From positions 1-58,804 of the forward strand of contig CAMCLD010000011.1 of the NCBI GenBank assembly GCA_945875635.1: a stretch of 58,804 bases of DNA. The letters are read 5' to 3'. Shown here piece after piece: positions 49,146 to 57,318 of the stretch. Numbering within the stretch: position 1 is the first letter of the stretch; each line of letters starts with the position of its first letter. A model generated the notes under the pieces. The model saw only the letters and a list, made by a program, of their open reading frames with translations, made no database searches and was not told where the DNA came from. This stretch comes from an uncultured Prevotella sp. GTDB taxonomy: Bacteria; Bacteroidota; Bacteroidia; Bacteroidales; Bacteroidaceae. Both the position numbers and the translations under genes were made by a program.

Positions 49146-49350
49146 ATTGTTCCCCTCACATCGCCAAACTTCTTACATGATTTTAACACAAACGATACGT
49201 AAACTGATCTATCTTTTTGCATTAATACCTAACATCATAATCAAGTCTCCCTTATATTGTTCATATATCTGCCAAAAAATACGCTTTTTGATTGAAAACA
49301 CCAAGAAAATCGCAGAAAATCTGAAAGTTATCAGCAAATTACGCAATGCG

Positions 49351-49478
49351 CCAGCCACCTTGTCCCTGCAGTCCTATCCCTTATAACCATTGGTTTTAGC
49401 AAGTCACCCCCCTGCGGTCCCATCCCGCACAACCATTTTTTAGCAAGTCTTCTCCCTGCGGGTTCATCCTGCACAACC
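49351..49478 (-). repeat. Three tandem imperfect repeats of about 45 bases
   Basis: On the minus strand three 38-base units begin at 49478, 49434 and 49388 with spacing 44 and 46. The first two share GGTTGTGC, GGATG, CCGCAGGG and GACTTGCTA; the third is more divergent (GGTTATAAGGGATAGGACTG). Unit two contains TGCGG/CCGCA, a small hairpin. It lies in the stretch between the antitoxin and the intact acyltransferase gene, where I see no gene. Confidence 0.75.
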
Positions 49479-49576
49479 AACTGGCTCGGAGAAGAAAGAG
49501 GAACCTTCCTACCAACCTTGTCATCAATGACAGCAGACATGCCGCAGGCGTCAAAGCAAAGGACAGGTAAGCAAAT

Positions 49577-50530
49577 CTACCATTTACAACCACACAGTTT
49601 ATGATAAACACACCATATTATATAAGCAGCAGCAAGAGATTCCAGATATATCCATGCCAAATCAGCAAATGGATTTCTAAAGTGAATACCATAGTTGATA
49701 AAAAACAAGTGGATGAGCCACATGTTCATAGACATTTTACCTAAGAAATCAAATCCACGCTTCACCCTATCAGACAAATATCCCTGAATATCAATCAGAA
49801 ACATAATCATAGCGATAATCAGACCGATATTCAAAATGTTCCATCCCAAAGCAAAGCGGGCAACCATTAAACCCACCACCAAGAGCAATCTACACCATAC
49901 TCTCTGCTCTGCCAAGAAATCAAACAGAGAGAATTTACGGGCAATCATACCCGAATAAAGCAGAGGGAAATAATGCAGCACATAATGCCCGGCTTCAGAA
50001 TAATATCTGAGAAACTTAGCCAAAGGTTGGAAGCAGACCACAGAAACAATCAGCAAAGGAATCCATACCTTATTATATTGCAGACTTTTGGCAAATAGTG
50101 GAAAACAGATTACGTAAATCACGTAGGTCTGCATAAACCACCAATTCCCATTCATATTCCTTGTCAGCAACATCGCATCCGTCACTACCTGAAACCATTT
50201 CACTTCATGGATAATCAATAAGAAAGGCGCTATAAGGATGACAATCAACCAAAAGGGCAACAACACCTTCTTCAGCCTCCTCCAAATATGAAAGACATTC
50301 CCTCCAGAGCAGTAAGAAGCCATTAGCCCATAGCCAGAGACAAACAGGAACATGCCCACACAAATCTTGCCCATCTCCCCAAAAGACAGCAGCAGATGCC
50401 CATACTCTATCGGCTCAAACAGAGCAAAATAAGGCCGATGCCATAGATGATGCATAATCATCAGTACCAAGGCAAAAGCCTTCAGTTGGCTTGATACATT
50501 TTTATCAAATGAGTACTTAGTTTTCTGCAT
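49577..50530 (-). CDS. Acyltransferase family 3 membrane protein
   Basis: This 317-residue inner-membrane protein with about ten hydrophobic helices belongs to acyltransferase 3, which adds O-acetyl or similar groups to surface sugars. Features: VSSQLKAFALVLMIMHHLWH with the conserved His region, GKICVGMFLFVSGYGLMASY, WRRLKKVLLPFW, MNGNWWFMQTYVIYVICFPL and LGKMSMNMWLIHLFFINYGI. It ends CVYHKLCGCKW, the sequence also kept in the remnant at 48249. After its stop the DNA matches the first 11 bases of the Caps_synth gene, a duplication footprint. Confidence 0.85.
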   Translation of the reverse strand: MQKTKYSFDKNVSSQLKAFALVLMIMHHLWHRPYFALFEPIEYGHLLLSFGEMGKICVGMFLFVSGYGLMASYCSGGNVFHIWRRLKKVLLPFWLIVILIAPFLLIIHEVKWFQVVTDAMLLTRNMNGNWWFMQTYVIYVICFPLFAKSLQYNKVWIPLLIVSVVCFQPLAKFLRYYSEAGHYVLHYFPLLYSGMIARKFSLFDFLAEQRVWCRLLLVVGLMVARFALGWNILNIGLIIAMIMFLIDIQGYLSDRVKRGFDFLGKMSMNMWLIHLFFINYGIHFRNPFADLAWIYLESLAAAYIIWCVYHKLCGCKW

Positions 50531-50560
50531 TATGATTTCGATAGTTCCATTCTACTTTCA

Positions 50561-51555
50561 TTAACCCCCCAGAGAAAATTTCTCTTTGGACAACAAAGAT
50601 AGAAAAGCAGTGGTCATTACCTTTAGCAGGTATGCTACCAGACAAATAATGGAAAAGACAATAACGATGTTCAATGGGAACACTCTGTTCCATTTATTAG
50701 TGATAAGCATAAACTGCACGATATAAATCTCCAGCGTAAGGCCAGCAACAAGAGAGATACCTTTGCCTAAGAACCTCTTGCCGAAGCACCAGTCAGTCCA
50801 TTTATACGATGCCACTTTATACCCATAATAAACAAAACTATGCAGAGGCACAAGCGCCAGCACCTGGACATCATACATCCATCCTGTCTTGTTCTTACCA
50901 ATAGCCAATATCAGGAAATACAAGACAAACGAAAGCGCCATACCGCATACATCCTTCACCCAATGATCAATTCTTATACTGTCACGACAGACATACACCA
51001 AAGCCCCCATCATCATGATGCTGAAATGACATACGAAATGAAAGGTCGTATGGAACGGAGACCCTTCAGCCACCGGCATCCAGAAGAAATAAGCCACAGA
51101 GCAAGCTACCGCCAGACCGAAGAGGAAAATATATATTTATTGCCCCCCCCAGAATCGGCATTTTGCAGGTAAAAACCTTATCAACAGATAGAACAAAGCA
51201 TAGTAAATTACGATAGTTTGCAGGAACCAATAATCACTTCCCAATATCAGTTTGTCAAAAGTCAGAGGAGCATCCCAAATCAAGTTAGCTACTATCACCC
51301 AGATAAACACTGCAGGCCACAATCTCCTGACTTTCCCCTTAAACCAATCAACAAAACTCACTCCTTTATGTTTATCAAATCCCATCATCAGAAGATACCC
51401 TGCCACAAAGAAGAACAGAGCATTACCCTGCACACCAAAAGTAGCAAAGGCAGTATTCACCCCCCCTCATATAGCGGTTGAAAATGAGAATTCGTGATGA
51501 AGATAGCAGCCATACACTTCATCATGTCCAATGAATATAAACGATCATTAGTCAT
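50561..51555 (-). pseudogene. Acyltransferase family 3 gene interrupted at poly-G tracts (phase-variable or broken)
   Basis: Three pieces of one acyltransferase lie in order on the minus strand. From ATG 51555: MTNDRLYSLDMMKCMAAIFI and TNSHFQPLYEGG, ending at TGA just after seven G (51460-51466). One extra G would join it to NTAFATFGVQGNALFFFVAG and LLMMGFDKHKG, ending CRFWGGQ and TAA after eight G (51143-51150). The third piece begins at about 51120 in the same frame after that stop, with IFLFGLAVACSVAYFFWMPV and on to FSLGG after six G. At the second tract a change of G number alone does not restore a clean frame; a change in the adjacent AT repeat would also be needed. Either phase variation by slippage, decay, or homopolymer read errors explain this. 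Confidence 0.75.
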
Positions 51556-51668
51556 TGTATTACATTTATTATTTAAATGAATTTATCCCCCTTCTATAGT
51601 CTTTGCTCTAACCTTACTTTCTATCTACAAAACTATGGCACCATTTCTCGAATCGTCATAAATGAAGT

Positions 51669-52307
51669 TTAAAGTGCTAACAAGCTCTGCAAATCCATTT
51701 GAAATTCTGTCTGACGATTGGGCACCGCAACATAATGGATGTTGATATCTGGCAGTGCCAAAGGACTATAACATTTGTTAGCTGTTTCCGAATCTATCAG
51801 TTTATGTCCCCTAACACATAAATATCTTGAGAACCATCCATCTCTACTCGTTAGCTTATTTACAGCTATCAATTGAGCTTCCGTAGGAGCATAGGAGACA
51901 ATAATACCATGATACTCCCAATTTGGATTAGACTGCAATATACTCATCTGAGCTTTCAACCGTAGTAAAGTTCCTATGATTTGTTCCTTGGCATGAGCAA
52001 TCTGTTCTGAGGCAAAAGAACTTTTTAACTCACATATAAAAAGACATTTTCTTCCCATTATCTCTGCCAAAAAGATGCCGTCGCTATTATACATCATAGG
52101 AGGGCGACAATTCGCCTTTCCATAAAATGCCACAGAGTCAGCAGCAAACTCACGCGGAAATACGTACCCCATACACCCAGTAACAACAAGACGCCTGAAA
52201 TCTAAATCAGATCTTGGACAAGTCTCAACCACTTCTACACTACCATCAATTGTTGATATCAAGTAATTGGGGTATAAGTGATTAAATTCCTTTATAGCCG
52301 ACTCCAT
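51669..52307 (-). CDS. PD-(D/E)XK-like protein, partner of the AAA ATPase
   Basis: I do not recognise the family of this 212-residue protein. It has no signal or membrane segment. Residues 74-99 read NSDGIFLAEIMG then KCLFICELKSSF: Asp76, and Glu93-x-Lys95 (ELK) 16 residues later, at the end of a hydrophobic strand, followed by the helix AHAKEQIIGTLLRLKAQM containing Gln109. This is the layout of a PD-(D/E)XK nuclease core. A second strand EYHGIIVSYAP follows. It starts 11 bases after the ATPase gene stop, on the same transcript. A nuclease cutting DNA or RNA under ATPase control is the inference; other PD-(D/E)XK-like proteins lack activity. The C-terminus (INIHYVAVPNRQTEFQMDL) is unassigned. 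Confidence 0.62.
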   Translation of the reverse strand: MESAIKEFNHLYPNYLISTIDGSVEVVETCPRSDLDFRRLVVTGCMGYVFPREFAADSVAFYGKANCRPPMMYNSDGIFLAEIMGRKCLFICELKSSFASEQIAHAKEQIIGTLLRLKAQMSILQSNPNWEYHGIIVSYAPTEAQLIAVNKLTSRDGWFSRYLCVRGHKLIDSETANKCYSPLALPDINIHYVAVPNRQTEFQMDLQSLLAL

Positions 52308-52318
52308 AAATTCTGCAT

Positions 52319-53551
52319 TTATAAATTAGACACAATCCCTAAACTCTCTGCCAAATCGTTTATATCAGCCGACAATTCCATCTGACTTTTTACAGTATTC
52401 TCAAAAGAATTAAAAGGTAAGCCTAATGACAAATCCTGCTCTTCTATGACAACACAATCTTTTTCACGCTTAAAATAATAGCCCCCAACCTGTTCTGTAT
52501 GCAGATACAAATTTTTATTAAAAAGATGTTCATTACAGAAGTTTTCAAAGGCTTCCATAGATTTTTCCCTTATCTTCCCCAATACCAACAGCTGGTTCAT
52601 ACGCCCCAAGAGATAATCGCTATGTGTTGTCATTTGAATAAGCATACCCTTGTTGCAACATCTTGCCAACATATCCATCACCAAGAATTGCTTCTTAGGA
52701 TGCACATGAGCTTCAGGCTCCTCAAAAAGCAGACTATTATATTGTCTGATTTTGCCATTTTGCAACATCAGCAGGAAAGGCATCAGTTCCTTGACCGAAG
52801 AAGCCGCAGCAGATACAGGAATTTTTTCACCAGACTCAAACTGCAAGAACACGCTTCCATTTTCCAAGACGATCTCGCCATCTGCCAACTTAGCTATATA
52901 GTTAACAAAAAACTGATTATCTGGGCTAATAATCCTGGAAGGAGTTTTTAAATCATCCAATTGCGCCAAGAAATCACGATACATACCAATAGGCGATGTA
53001 GTATTAGCTCCCATAAATGCCGCTCTTGCAGGCGGCAATATCAATGGACGCAAATAGTTTTTACCAAAACATAATTCAGACAAATAGCCATGAAGAGAAA
53101 AACTCATCATCAAGATATTGTCCTCCAAGTCAAGGGGGAAAACATCTATATCACCATTAATGCTACAACGAGTAAATCCTGAGGCATCCTCATCATGCAA
53201 CCTCTTCAATTCTACAGGCATGTCATCATCTATCTCGAAGACATAATTCACTTGACAATCAAAATTATTGTTACCTAGCAAATAACCGAGAAACGCAGCT
53301 GTATTCTGATTGAGCCACATTCTAAAATCCTTGAATTTAAAAGTAAGTTCTTCCTTAACACTCCCATTCATCTTCTTTGTAATAAACTCTTGAAGTCTCA
53401 TAGGAGTCAATGAAGTAATTAAGTTATACCACAATAAAGCGGTATAGCTCTTACCCAGTCCCGATTCACCCGTAAAAACCATAAAAGGCTTAAATACTAT
53501 CTCTGAATCAGTAATAGGTCCTAACTTATCTATTATTATTCGGATATTCAT
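52319..53551 (-). CDS. AAA-family ATPase of the SMC/OLD (AAA_15/AAA_21) type
   Basis: The 410-residue protein starts with the ABC-like ATPase core of OLD/RecF/SMC relatives: INRI-type strand (MNIRIIIDKLGPITDSEIVF), Walker A GESGLGKS at residues 28-35, an ABC-signature-like VSAAASSVKELMPFL at 246-260, Walker B LLFEEPEAHVHP at 274-285 and the H-loop TTHSDYLLGRM at 308-318. There is no C-terminal Toprim domain as in OLD nucleases; the last 90 residues are unassigned and may bind the partner. The gene has its own consensus promoter and is followed after 11 bases by the PD-(D/E)XK-like gene. ATPases of this group often sense DNA ends or phage proteins in defence systems; here that is inference. 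It is unlike anything needed for polysaccharide synthesis. Confidence 0.8.
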   Translation of the reverse strand: MNIRIIIDKLGPITDSEIVFKPFMVFTGESGLGKSYTALLWYNLITSLTPMRLQEFITKKMNGSVKEELTFKFKDFRMWLNQNTAAFLGYLLGNNNFDCQVNYVFEIDDDMPVELKRLHDEDASGFTRCSINGDIDVFPLDLEDNILMMSFSLHGYLSELCFGKNYLRPLILPPARAAFMGANTTSPIGMYRDFLAQLDDLKTPSRIISPDNQFFVNYIAKLADGEIVLENGSVFLQFESGEKIPVSAAASSVKELMPFLLMLQNGKIRQYNSLLFEEPEAHVHPKKQFLVMDMLARCCNKGMLIQMTTHSDYLLGRMNQLLVLGKIREKSMEAFENFCNEHLFNKNLYLHTEQVGGYYFKREKDCVVIEEQDLSLGLPFNSFENTVKSQMELSADINDLAESLGIVSNL

Positions 53552-53582
53552 TGTACAATGTCTTTATGTATTCAAATATTTG

Positions 53583-53614
53583 CAAAAATAGAACTTTTAG
53601 CCGAAACTTCCAAA
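53583..53614 (-). promoter_or_regulatory. Promoter of the ATPase and nuclease-like pair
   Basis: On the minus strand TTTG (53614-53611), exactly 20 nt, TATTTTTG (53590-53583), 31 nt before the ATPase start. It lies in the 72-nt gap after the acetyltransferase gene, so the pair has its own transcript inside the polysaccharide operon. Confidence 0.85.
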
Positions 53615-53623
53615 TGTTTCGTA

Positions 53624-54205
53624 CTATTTAACGCATTTCACAGCCAACATTCTTTCATGCTCCATGATCTCCTCTTCGGTAAATCTCATTTTGAGCAGTT
53701 TGGCAGGAATTCCACCGATGATACTATAAGGAGGAAAGGATTTAGTGACCACAGCACCAGCAGCCACTACCGAACCATGCCCGATAGTCACACCTTTCAG
53801 GATAGTAACATTCGCCCCACACCACACATCATCCTCGATGACGACAGGCTGGTCATATACATTCACCCCATCCACAAATTTCTCCTCTACAGTAACATCT
53901 GCCATATACTTACCCAAAATGTCAATACGATGATCACCAGTGATGATTGTAGGTTTAGGACCGAAGAGCACCTTCTTACCAATAGTACATGCAGCATCCG
54001 TACAATAGATAGTACTCCCTTTAGGAATCGAAGTACCATCCCCTACCGACAGGTTCCACAATCCCTTGAAATCCGAAGACATCGGACGAATATATACCCC
54101 CTTGCCACAGTGCTTCATGCACCGCTCCCATACAGGAGCCCACATCTTGTCCCACAGATACGAAGGCACAAGACTTATCTTTTGTAATATCTGAAAAATG
54201 TTCAT
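53624..54205 (-). CDS. Left-handed beta-helix O-acetyltransferase
   Basis: The 193-residue protein is a hexapeptide-repeat acyltransferase of the WcaF/CatB/maltose-acetyltransferase kind, using acetyl-CoA to acetylate a sugar. Repeats are clear: LSVGDGTSIPKGSTIYCTDA, CTIGKKVLFGPKPTIITGDH, and near the end VVIEDDVWCGANVTILKGVT and IGHGSVVAAGAVVTKSFPPY, ending in IIGGIPAKLLKMRF. The loop ITGDHRID holds the conserved His. I start it at 54205 (MNIFQILQ) since the extra ten residues overlap the spacer. It follows the GT4 gene by 19 bases. Confidence 0.87.
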   Translation of the reverse strand: MNIFQILQKISLVPSYLWDKMWAPVWERCMKHCGKGVYIRPMSSDFKGLWNLSVGDGTSIPKGSTIYCTDAACTIGKKVLFGPKPTIITGDHRIDILGKYMADVTVEEKFVDGVNVYDQPVVIEDDVWCGANVTILKGVTIGHGSVVAAGAVVTKSFPPYSIIGGIPAKLLKMRFTEEEIMEHERMLAVKCVK

Positions 54206-54224
54206 GATTTCTAAAATAAAGAGC

Positions 54225-55310
54225 CTAATTGGCAAGATGATAAATCGAATTCAGTTTTTCAACATACTTTTCAGGACTGAACTGATTGAAAATAGTTTCT
54301 CTGGCAGCCATGCCCAACTTTCTCAAAATACTTCTGTCCTCATCCAGTCGTTTGATGGCAGAAACAATAGAATCGCTGTCATGGTCAGTGATAAACATAC
54401 CATTCACACCATCTTTCACCACTTGCGGAATACTGCCTACAGGAGTCACAACAGGAGTCACACCATAGCTCATGGTTTCCAAAAGCGACATTGGTAAACC
54501 TTCAAAATAAGTAGAAAGAACAAAGGCATCTAGACTTCTGAGGAAATCACACTTTGATTTACCCGAAACCAAACCAGCATATTCAAAGCTGTCCTCCAGC
54601 CACTGGTCGAACTGCGGAAGATACTCCCCTTCCGTTTGTTCCTTGCCAGCTATAACGAGTTTAAAAGGATACCTCTCCTTTTTCAGTTTTTGGCAAGCCA
54701 CCAAGAGTTCCGTCATTCCCTTATTAGGTTCTATACGACCCAGATAACCGATACGTAACGGTTTTGATTCATCATGAAGGACCTGTTCTTTTTCAAAAGC
54801 AGCAGCATCACTCAGATCTACGCAATTAGGTAAAGAAACAACCTTCTTAGCCCCAAATCTCTCCGTCAGGATATCCTTTTCCATATCACTCAGCACGATG
54901 AAAGGCAAATCCTGCCCAAACACCCATTTCATGATACGCATGAGAATACCAGGTATATGAGGAGCCGTCAGAAACAGACCTCCATGCACATGTACCACCA
55001 TCTTTCTGCCATTCTTCCAGGCATATCTCATAAACCATGGGTCACGCAACAAAGAAGCTTTTGACAGCGGGAAGTTATAGTGCACAATCGCATCAGGATG
55101 CAGAGCAAGCACATTCTTCCACTCCCTATATTTCTTTATCAAGGCAGGAATGCGATGCCATCCCCCCTTTTCCTTATCCTTCTTACCAAGTTCAAAATGC
55201 AAGTAGTTTTGCTTCCGATTATTACTGATAATAAATTGCGTTACAGAAGAAATGCCACTTACATTCACCTTCGGATTCAACGAAGGAGAAGTTATGATTA
55301 TGTTCATCAT
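54225..55310 (-). CDS. Glycosyltransferase family 4
   Basis: The 361-residue GT-B enzyme has an N-terminal acceptor domain (IITSPSLNPKVNVSGISSVT, VHVHGGLFLTAPHIPG) and a C-terminal donor domain with LRIGYLGRIEPNKGMTELLV, YAGLVSGKSKCDFLRSLDAF and STYFEGLPMSLLETMSYGVT, which contains the E-x7-E-like motif. It adds one sugar of the repeat unit at the cytoplasmic face of the membrane. Which sugar is not predictable. Gap to the polymerase gene is seven bases, so they are co-transcribed. Confidence 0.88.
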   Translation of the reverse strand: MMNIIITSPSLNPKVNVSGISSVTQFIISNNRKQNYLHFELGKKDKEKGGWHRIPALIKKYREWKNVLALHPDAIVHYNFPLSKASLLRDPWFMRYAWKNGRKMVVHVHGGLFLTAPHIPGILMRIMKWVFGQDLPFIVLSDMEKDILTERFGAKKVVSLPNCVDLSDAAAFEKEQVLHDESKPLRIGYLGRIEPNKGMTELLVACQKLKKERYPFKLVIAGKEQTEGEYLPQFDQWLEDSFEYAGLVSGKSKCDFLRSLDAFVLSTYFEGLPMSLLETMSYGVTPVVTPVGSIPQVVKDGVNGMFITDHDSDSIVSAIKRLDEDRSILRKLGMAARETIFNQFSPEKYVEKLNSIYHLAN

Positions 55311-55317
55311 TATTTTT

Positions 55318-56514
55318 CTATCTTAGAGATCTTTTGCTGCAATTCATTTGTTGCCTTCCAGAATTCAGACACAAGGCAAGAACCATAAAGTATCCCATAC
55401 CCTTACCCGAAAGATAAGAAGAATCAGCAGTACTTTCCAAAGCCAATGCCAGAATTGCCATCAGCGCCATTCGATAATATACGATATTAGGAATCGTATT
55501 ACACTCCCATAAACGTCTCTTCCAGAACCATAGGAAGAAGAACAATCCCACAATACCATACTCTGCCAAGGAAGGATAGAACGCATCCGCCAAGAACATT
55601 GGATTTTCAGGAGTCAATCCCCAAACATTATTTAATTGGTAATCATAATACAATGGAGAATACTCCTTAGCAGCAGCAGCCGTACCAAAAGAACCAAGAC
55701 CACTTCCAAACGGGATATAATCTTTAAACATAATCTCCATTCCTGTTTCATAGGTTAGGGGACGCGCCATTTCTTGAGCATCATCTTGAAAACCCTCCAC
55801 ATAGTAAACATTAAACTTCGTCCACGTGAAGAATATAACGACACAACCTAAAGCTGCAACTTTCAACAAAGTAGAAACCGAAGCAAAATTGATTTTACTT
55901 TTCACAAACATCACCAAGGCGATAAAGCAAACACACTCACCGAAATACTTCGACTTACCTGAAACCAAGCCGAGAAGCATAATGATAATAGCGATATTTC
56001 TGTTTTTTGTCGTTTGCTTCGAGAATAGGTAATAAATCATAGCACAACAAAGCGCAAGCTGTCCCAAAGCAGCAGATTCTGTCATTCCATCATAAGCGAT
56101 AAGCGATGGTTTGAATTTAAAAGCAACTAAATATACCATAAATGTAAGCAACATCACCCACTTAATATGCTTCTGCTGTCTTTGTGAAAACTGTGGTGCC
56201 ATCATCCAAGTCAGATAAAATACCGCATATGGTCGCAACTGCTGTAAAAGATCAAGATATACCCCTCGGAACGTAGTCACTTGTATTAAGAGTGAATAAA
56301 CCAGATAGAATATCATCAACCCTATATAAATATTAATTTCCGTCGTTCTTCCTTTGTCTTTAACCAAGAACTGCTGCTTCATAAAAGCATAACCCAAAAG
56401 TGCCACAGTCAGGATTTCATCACTCCAATCGAAATTTACAACTTCTGTAAATGCGATACATACTGGAAAGTATATAATCCAGAACCAAGTATAAAATTTA
56501 GCTATTCCTCTCAT
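55318..56514 (-). CDS. O-antigen/capsule polymerase-like membrane protein (Wzy type)
   Basis: The 398-residue protein has about ten to eleven hydrophobic helices (for example FYTWFWIIYFPVCIAFTEVV, WVMLLTFMVYLVAFKF, AIIIMLLGLVSGKSK) and a large periplasmic loop near residues 250-330 (YETGMEIMFKDYIPFGSGLG, SFGTAAAAKEYSPLYYDY). The pattern FGSGLGSFG with an adjacent loop and the helix arrangement are typical of Wzy-type polymerases that join repeat units. Wzy proteins are poorly conserved, so the call comes from topology, the loop motif and the locus. No flippase gene (wzx) is in the window. Confidence 0.75.
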   Translation of the reverse strand: MRGIAKFYTWFWIIYFPVCIAFTEVVNFDWSDEILTVALLGYAFMKQQFLVKDKGRTTEINIYIGLMIFYLVYSLLIQVTTFRGVYLDLLQQLRPYAVFYLTWMMAPQFSQRQQKHIKWVMLLTFMVYLVAFKFKPSLIAYDGMTESAALGQLALCCAMIYYLFSKQTTKNRNIAIIIMLLGLVSGKSKYFGECVCFIALVMFVKSKINFASVSTLLKVAALGCVVIFFTWTKFNVYYVEGFQDDAQEMARPLTYETGMEIMFKDYIPFGSGLGSFGTAAAAKEYSPLYYDYQLNNVWGLTPENPMFLADAFYPSLAEYGIVGLFFFLWFWKRRLWECNTIPNIVYYRMALMAILALALESTADSSYLSGKGMGYFMVLALCLNSGRQQMNCSKRSLR

Positions 56515-56522
56515 ATCTATAA

Positions 56523-57299
56523 TTATTTTTCAAATGGTATTTGAAACCAACTATACTTATTTCTTGCCCAAGTTTTTTGACCTATGATATATACAACTCT
56601 AATCAGCCACTTTGGCAAAAAGCTTTTAATAGATTTTCTCTCTTGCTCCTTTGCCCAACTCCCAGCATAATTATGAGCACAATAACTCTTAGGAGTTTGA
56701 TGAACTTCCAGCTCATTTCGGCTATTGAAGAAATCTTTGTCAAAAACATACATTTGCTTCTTTTTTAAAGAGAATTGTTGCACATTTAATTGGGACAAAT
56801 CTGAAATCTTCCAAAACTTATACCCTAATGAGGTTAAGGTATGATGAAAACGACATGGCAATGGAAGTATATCAAGAGAGCCATCCTCCTTGACAAACGA
56901 CTTACCTTGATAGGAGTCCAACATATCCTTCACCCATTGACAACCAGGCTCACATCCGATCACAGCCGCCTCAAAACCTCGTATTTGGTCATGCCCAATA
57001 AAGTAAGGAAGCGAGAGCAAATCATCAAAGCTCTTATACACAATCACATCAGAATCCAAATAGATTCCTCCAAAATGGTACAGAGCATAAAGACGAATGT
57101 AATCAGCAGCAAAGGCATACTTCTTAGCCTCGAAAGCTTGCTTCGTCCAAACAGTGGAATTAACATCAAACCGCTTGGTATCCCACACCCACACTTCATA
57201 CTCTGGCATATACTTCTTCCAAGTATCAAGACACAGTTGTATCTCTGCTGGATATGGGTCGTCCGACAACCAACAGAGATGAATAATTTTTGGTATCAT
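56523..57299 (-). CDS. Glycosyltransferase family 32-like
   Basis: This 258-residue protein has the DXD sugar-transferase core: MIPKIIHLCWLSDDPYPAEI, YEVWVWDTKRFD, FAADYIRLYALYHFGGIYLD followed by SDVIVYKSF, with the metal-binding Asp-x-Asp in LDSD at about residues 81-84, and HNYAGSW near residue 215, a motif of the family. It transfers one sugar in the polysaccharide repeat. Nine bases from the polymerase gene. Confidence 0.88.
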   Translation of the reverse strand: MIPKIIHLCWLSDDPYPAEIQLCLDTWKKYMPEYEVWVWDTKRFDVNSTVWTKQAFEAKKYAFAADYIRLYALYHFGGIYLDSDVIVYKSFDDLLSLPYFIGHDQIRGFEAAVIGCEPGCQWVKDMLDSYQGKSFVKEDGSLDILPLPCRFHHTLTSLGYKFWKISDLSQLNVQQFSLKKKQMYVFDKDFFNSRNELEVHQTPKSYCAHNYAGSWAKEQERKSIKSFLPKWLIRVVYIIGQKTWARNKYSWFQIPFEK

Positions 57300-57318
57300 A
57301 CGTTTACTAAATAATAGT

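Noticed and set aside
49351..49478. Repeat array as a CRISPR
   Set aside because: The units are imperfect, directly adjacent with 6-8 bases between them, and have no spacers; no cas gene is in the window.
49331..49611. 69- and 71-codon minus-strand frames over the tandem repeats
   Set aside because: The repeat is open in two frames at once; repeated pseudo-peptides such as GPQGGDLLK reflect the DNA repeat, not a protein.
53558..54187. 209-codon plus-strand frame
   Set aside because: Antisense of the hexapeptide acetyltransferase; rich in Thr/His/Pro as expected from the opposite strand.
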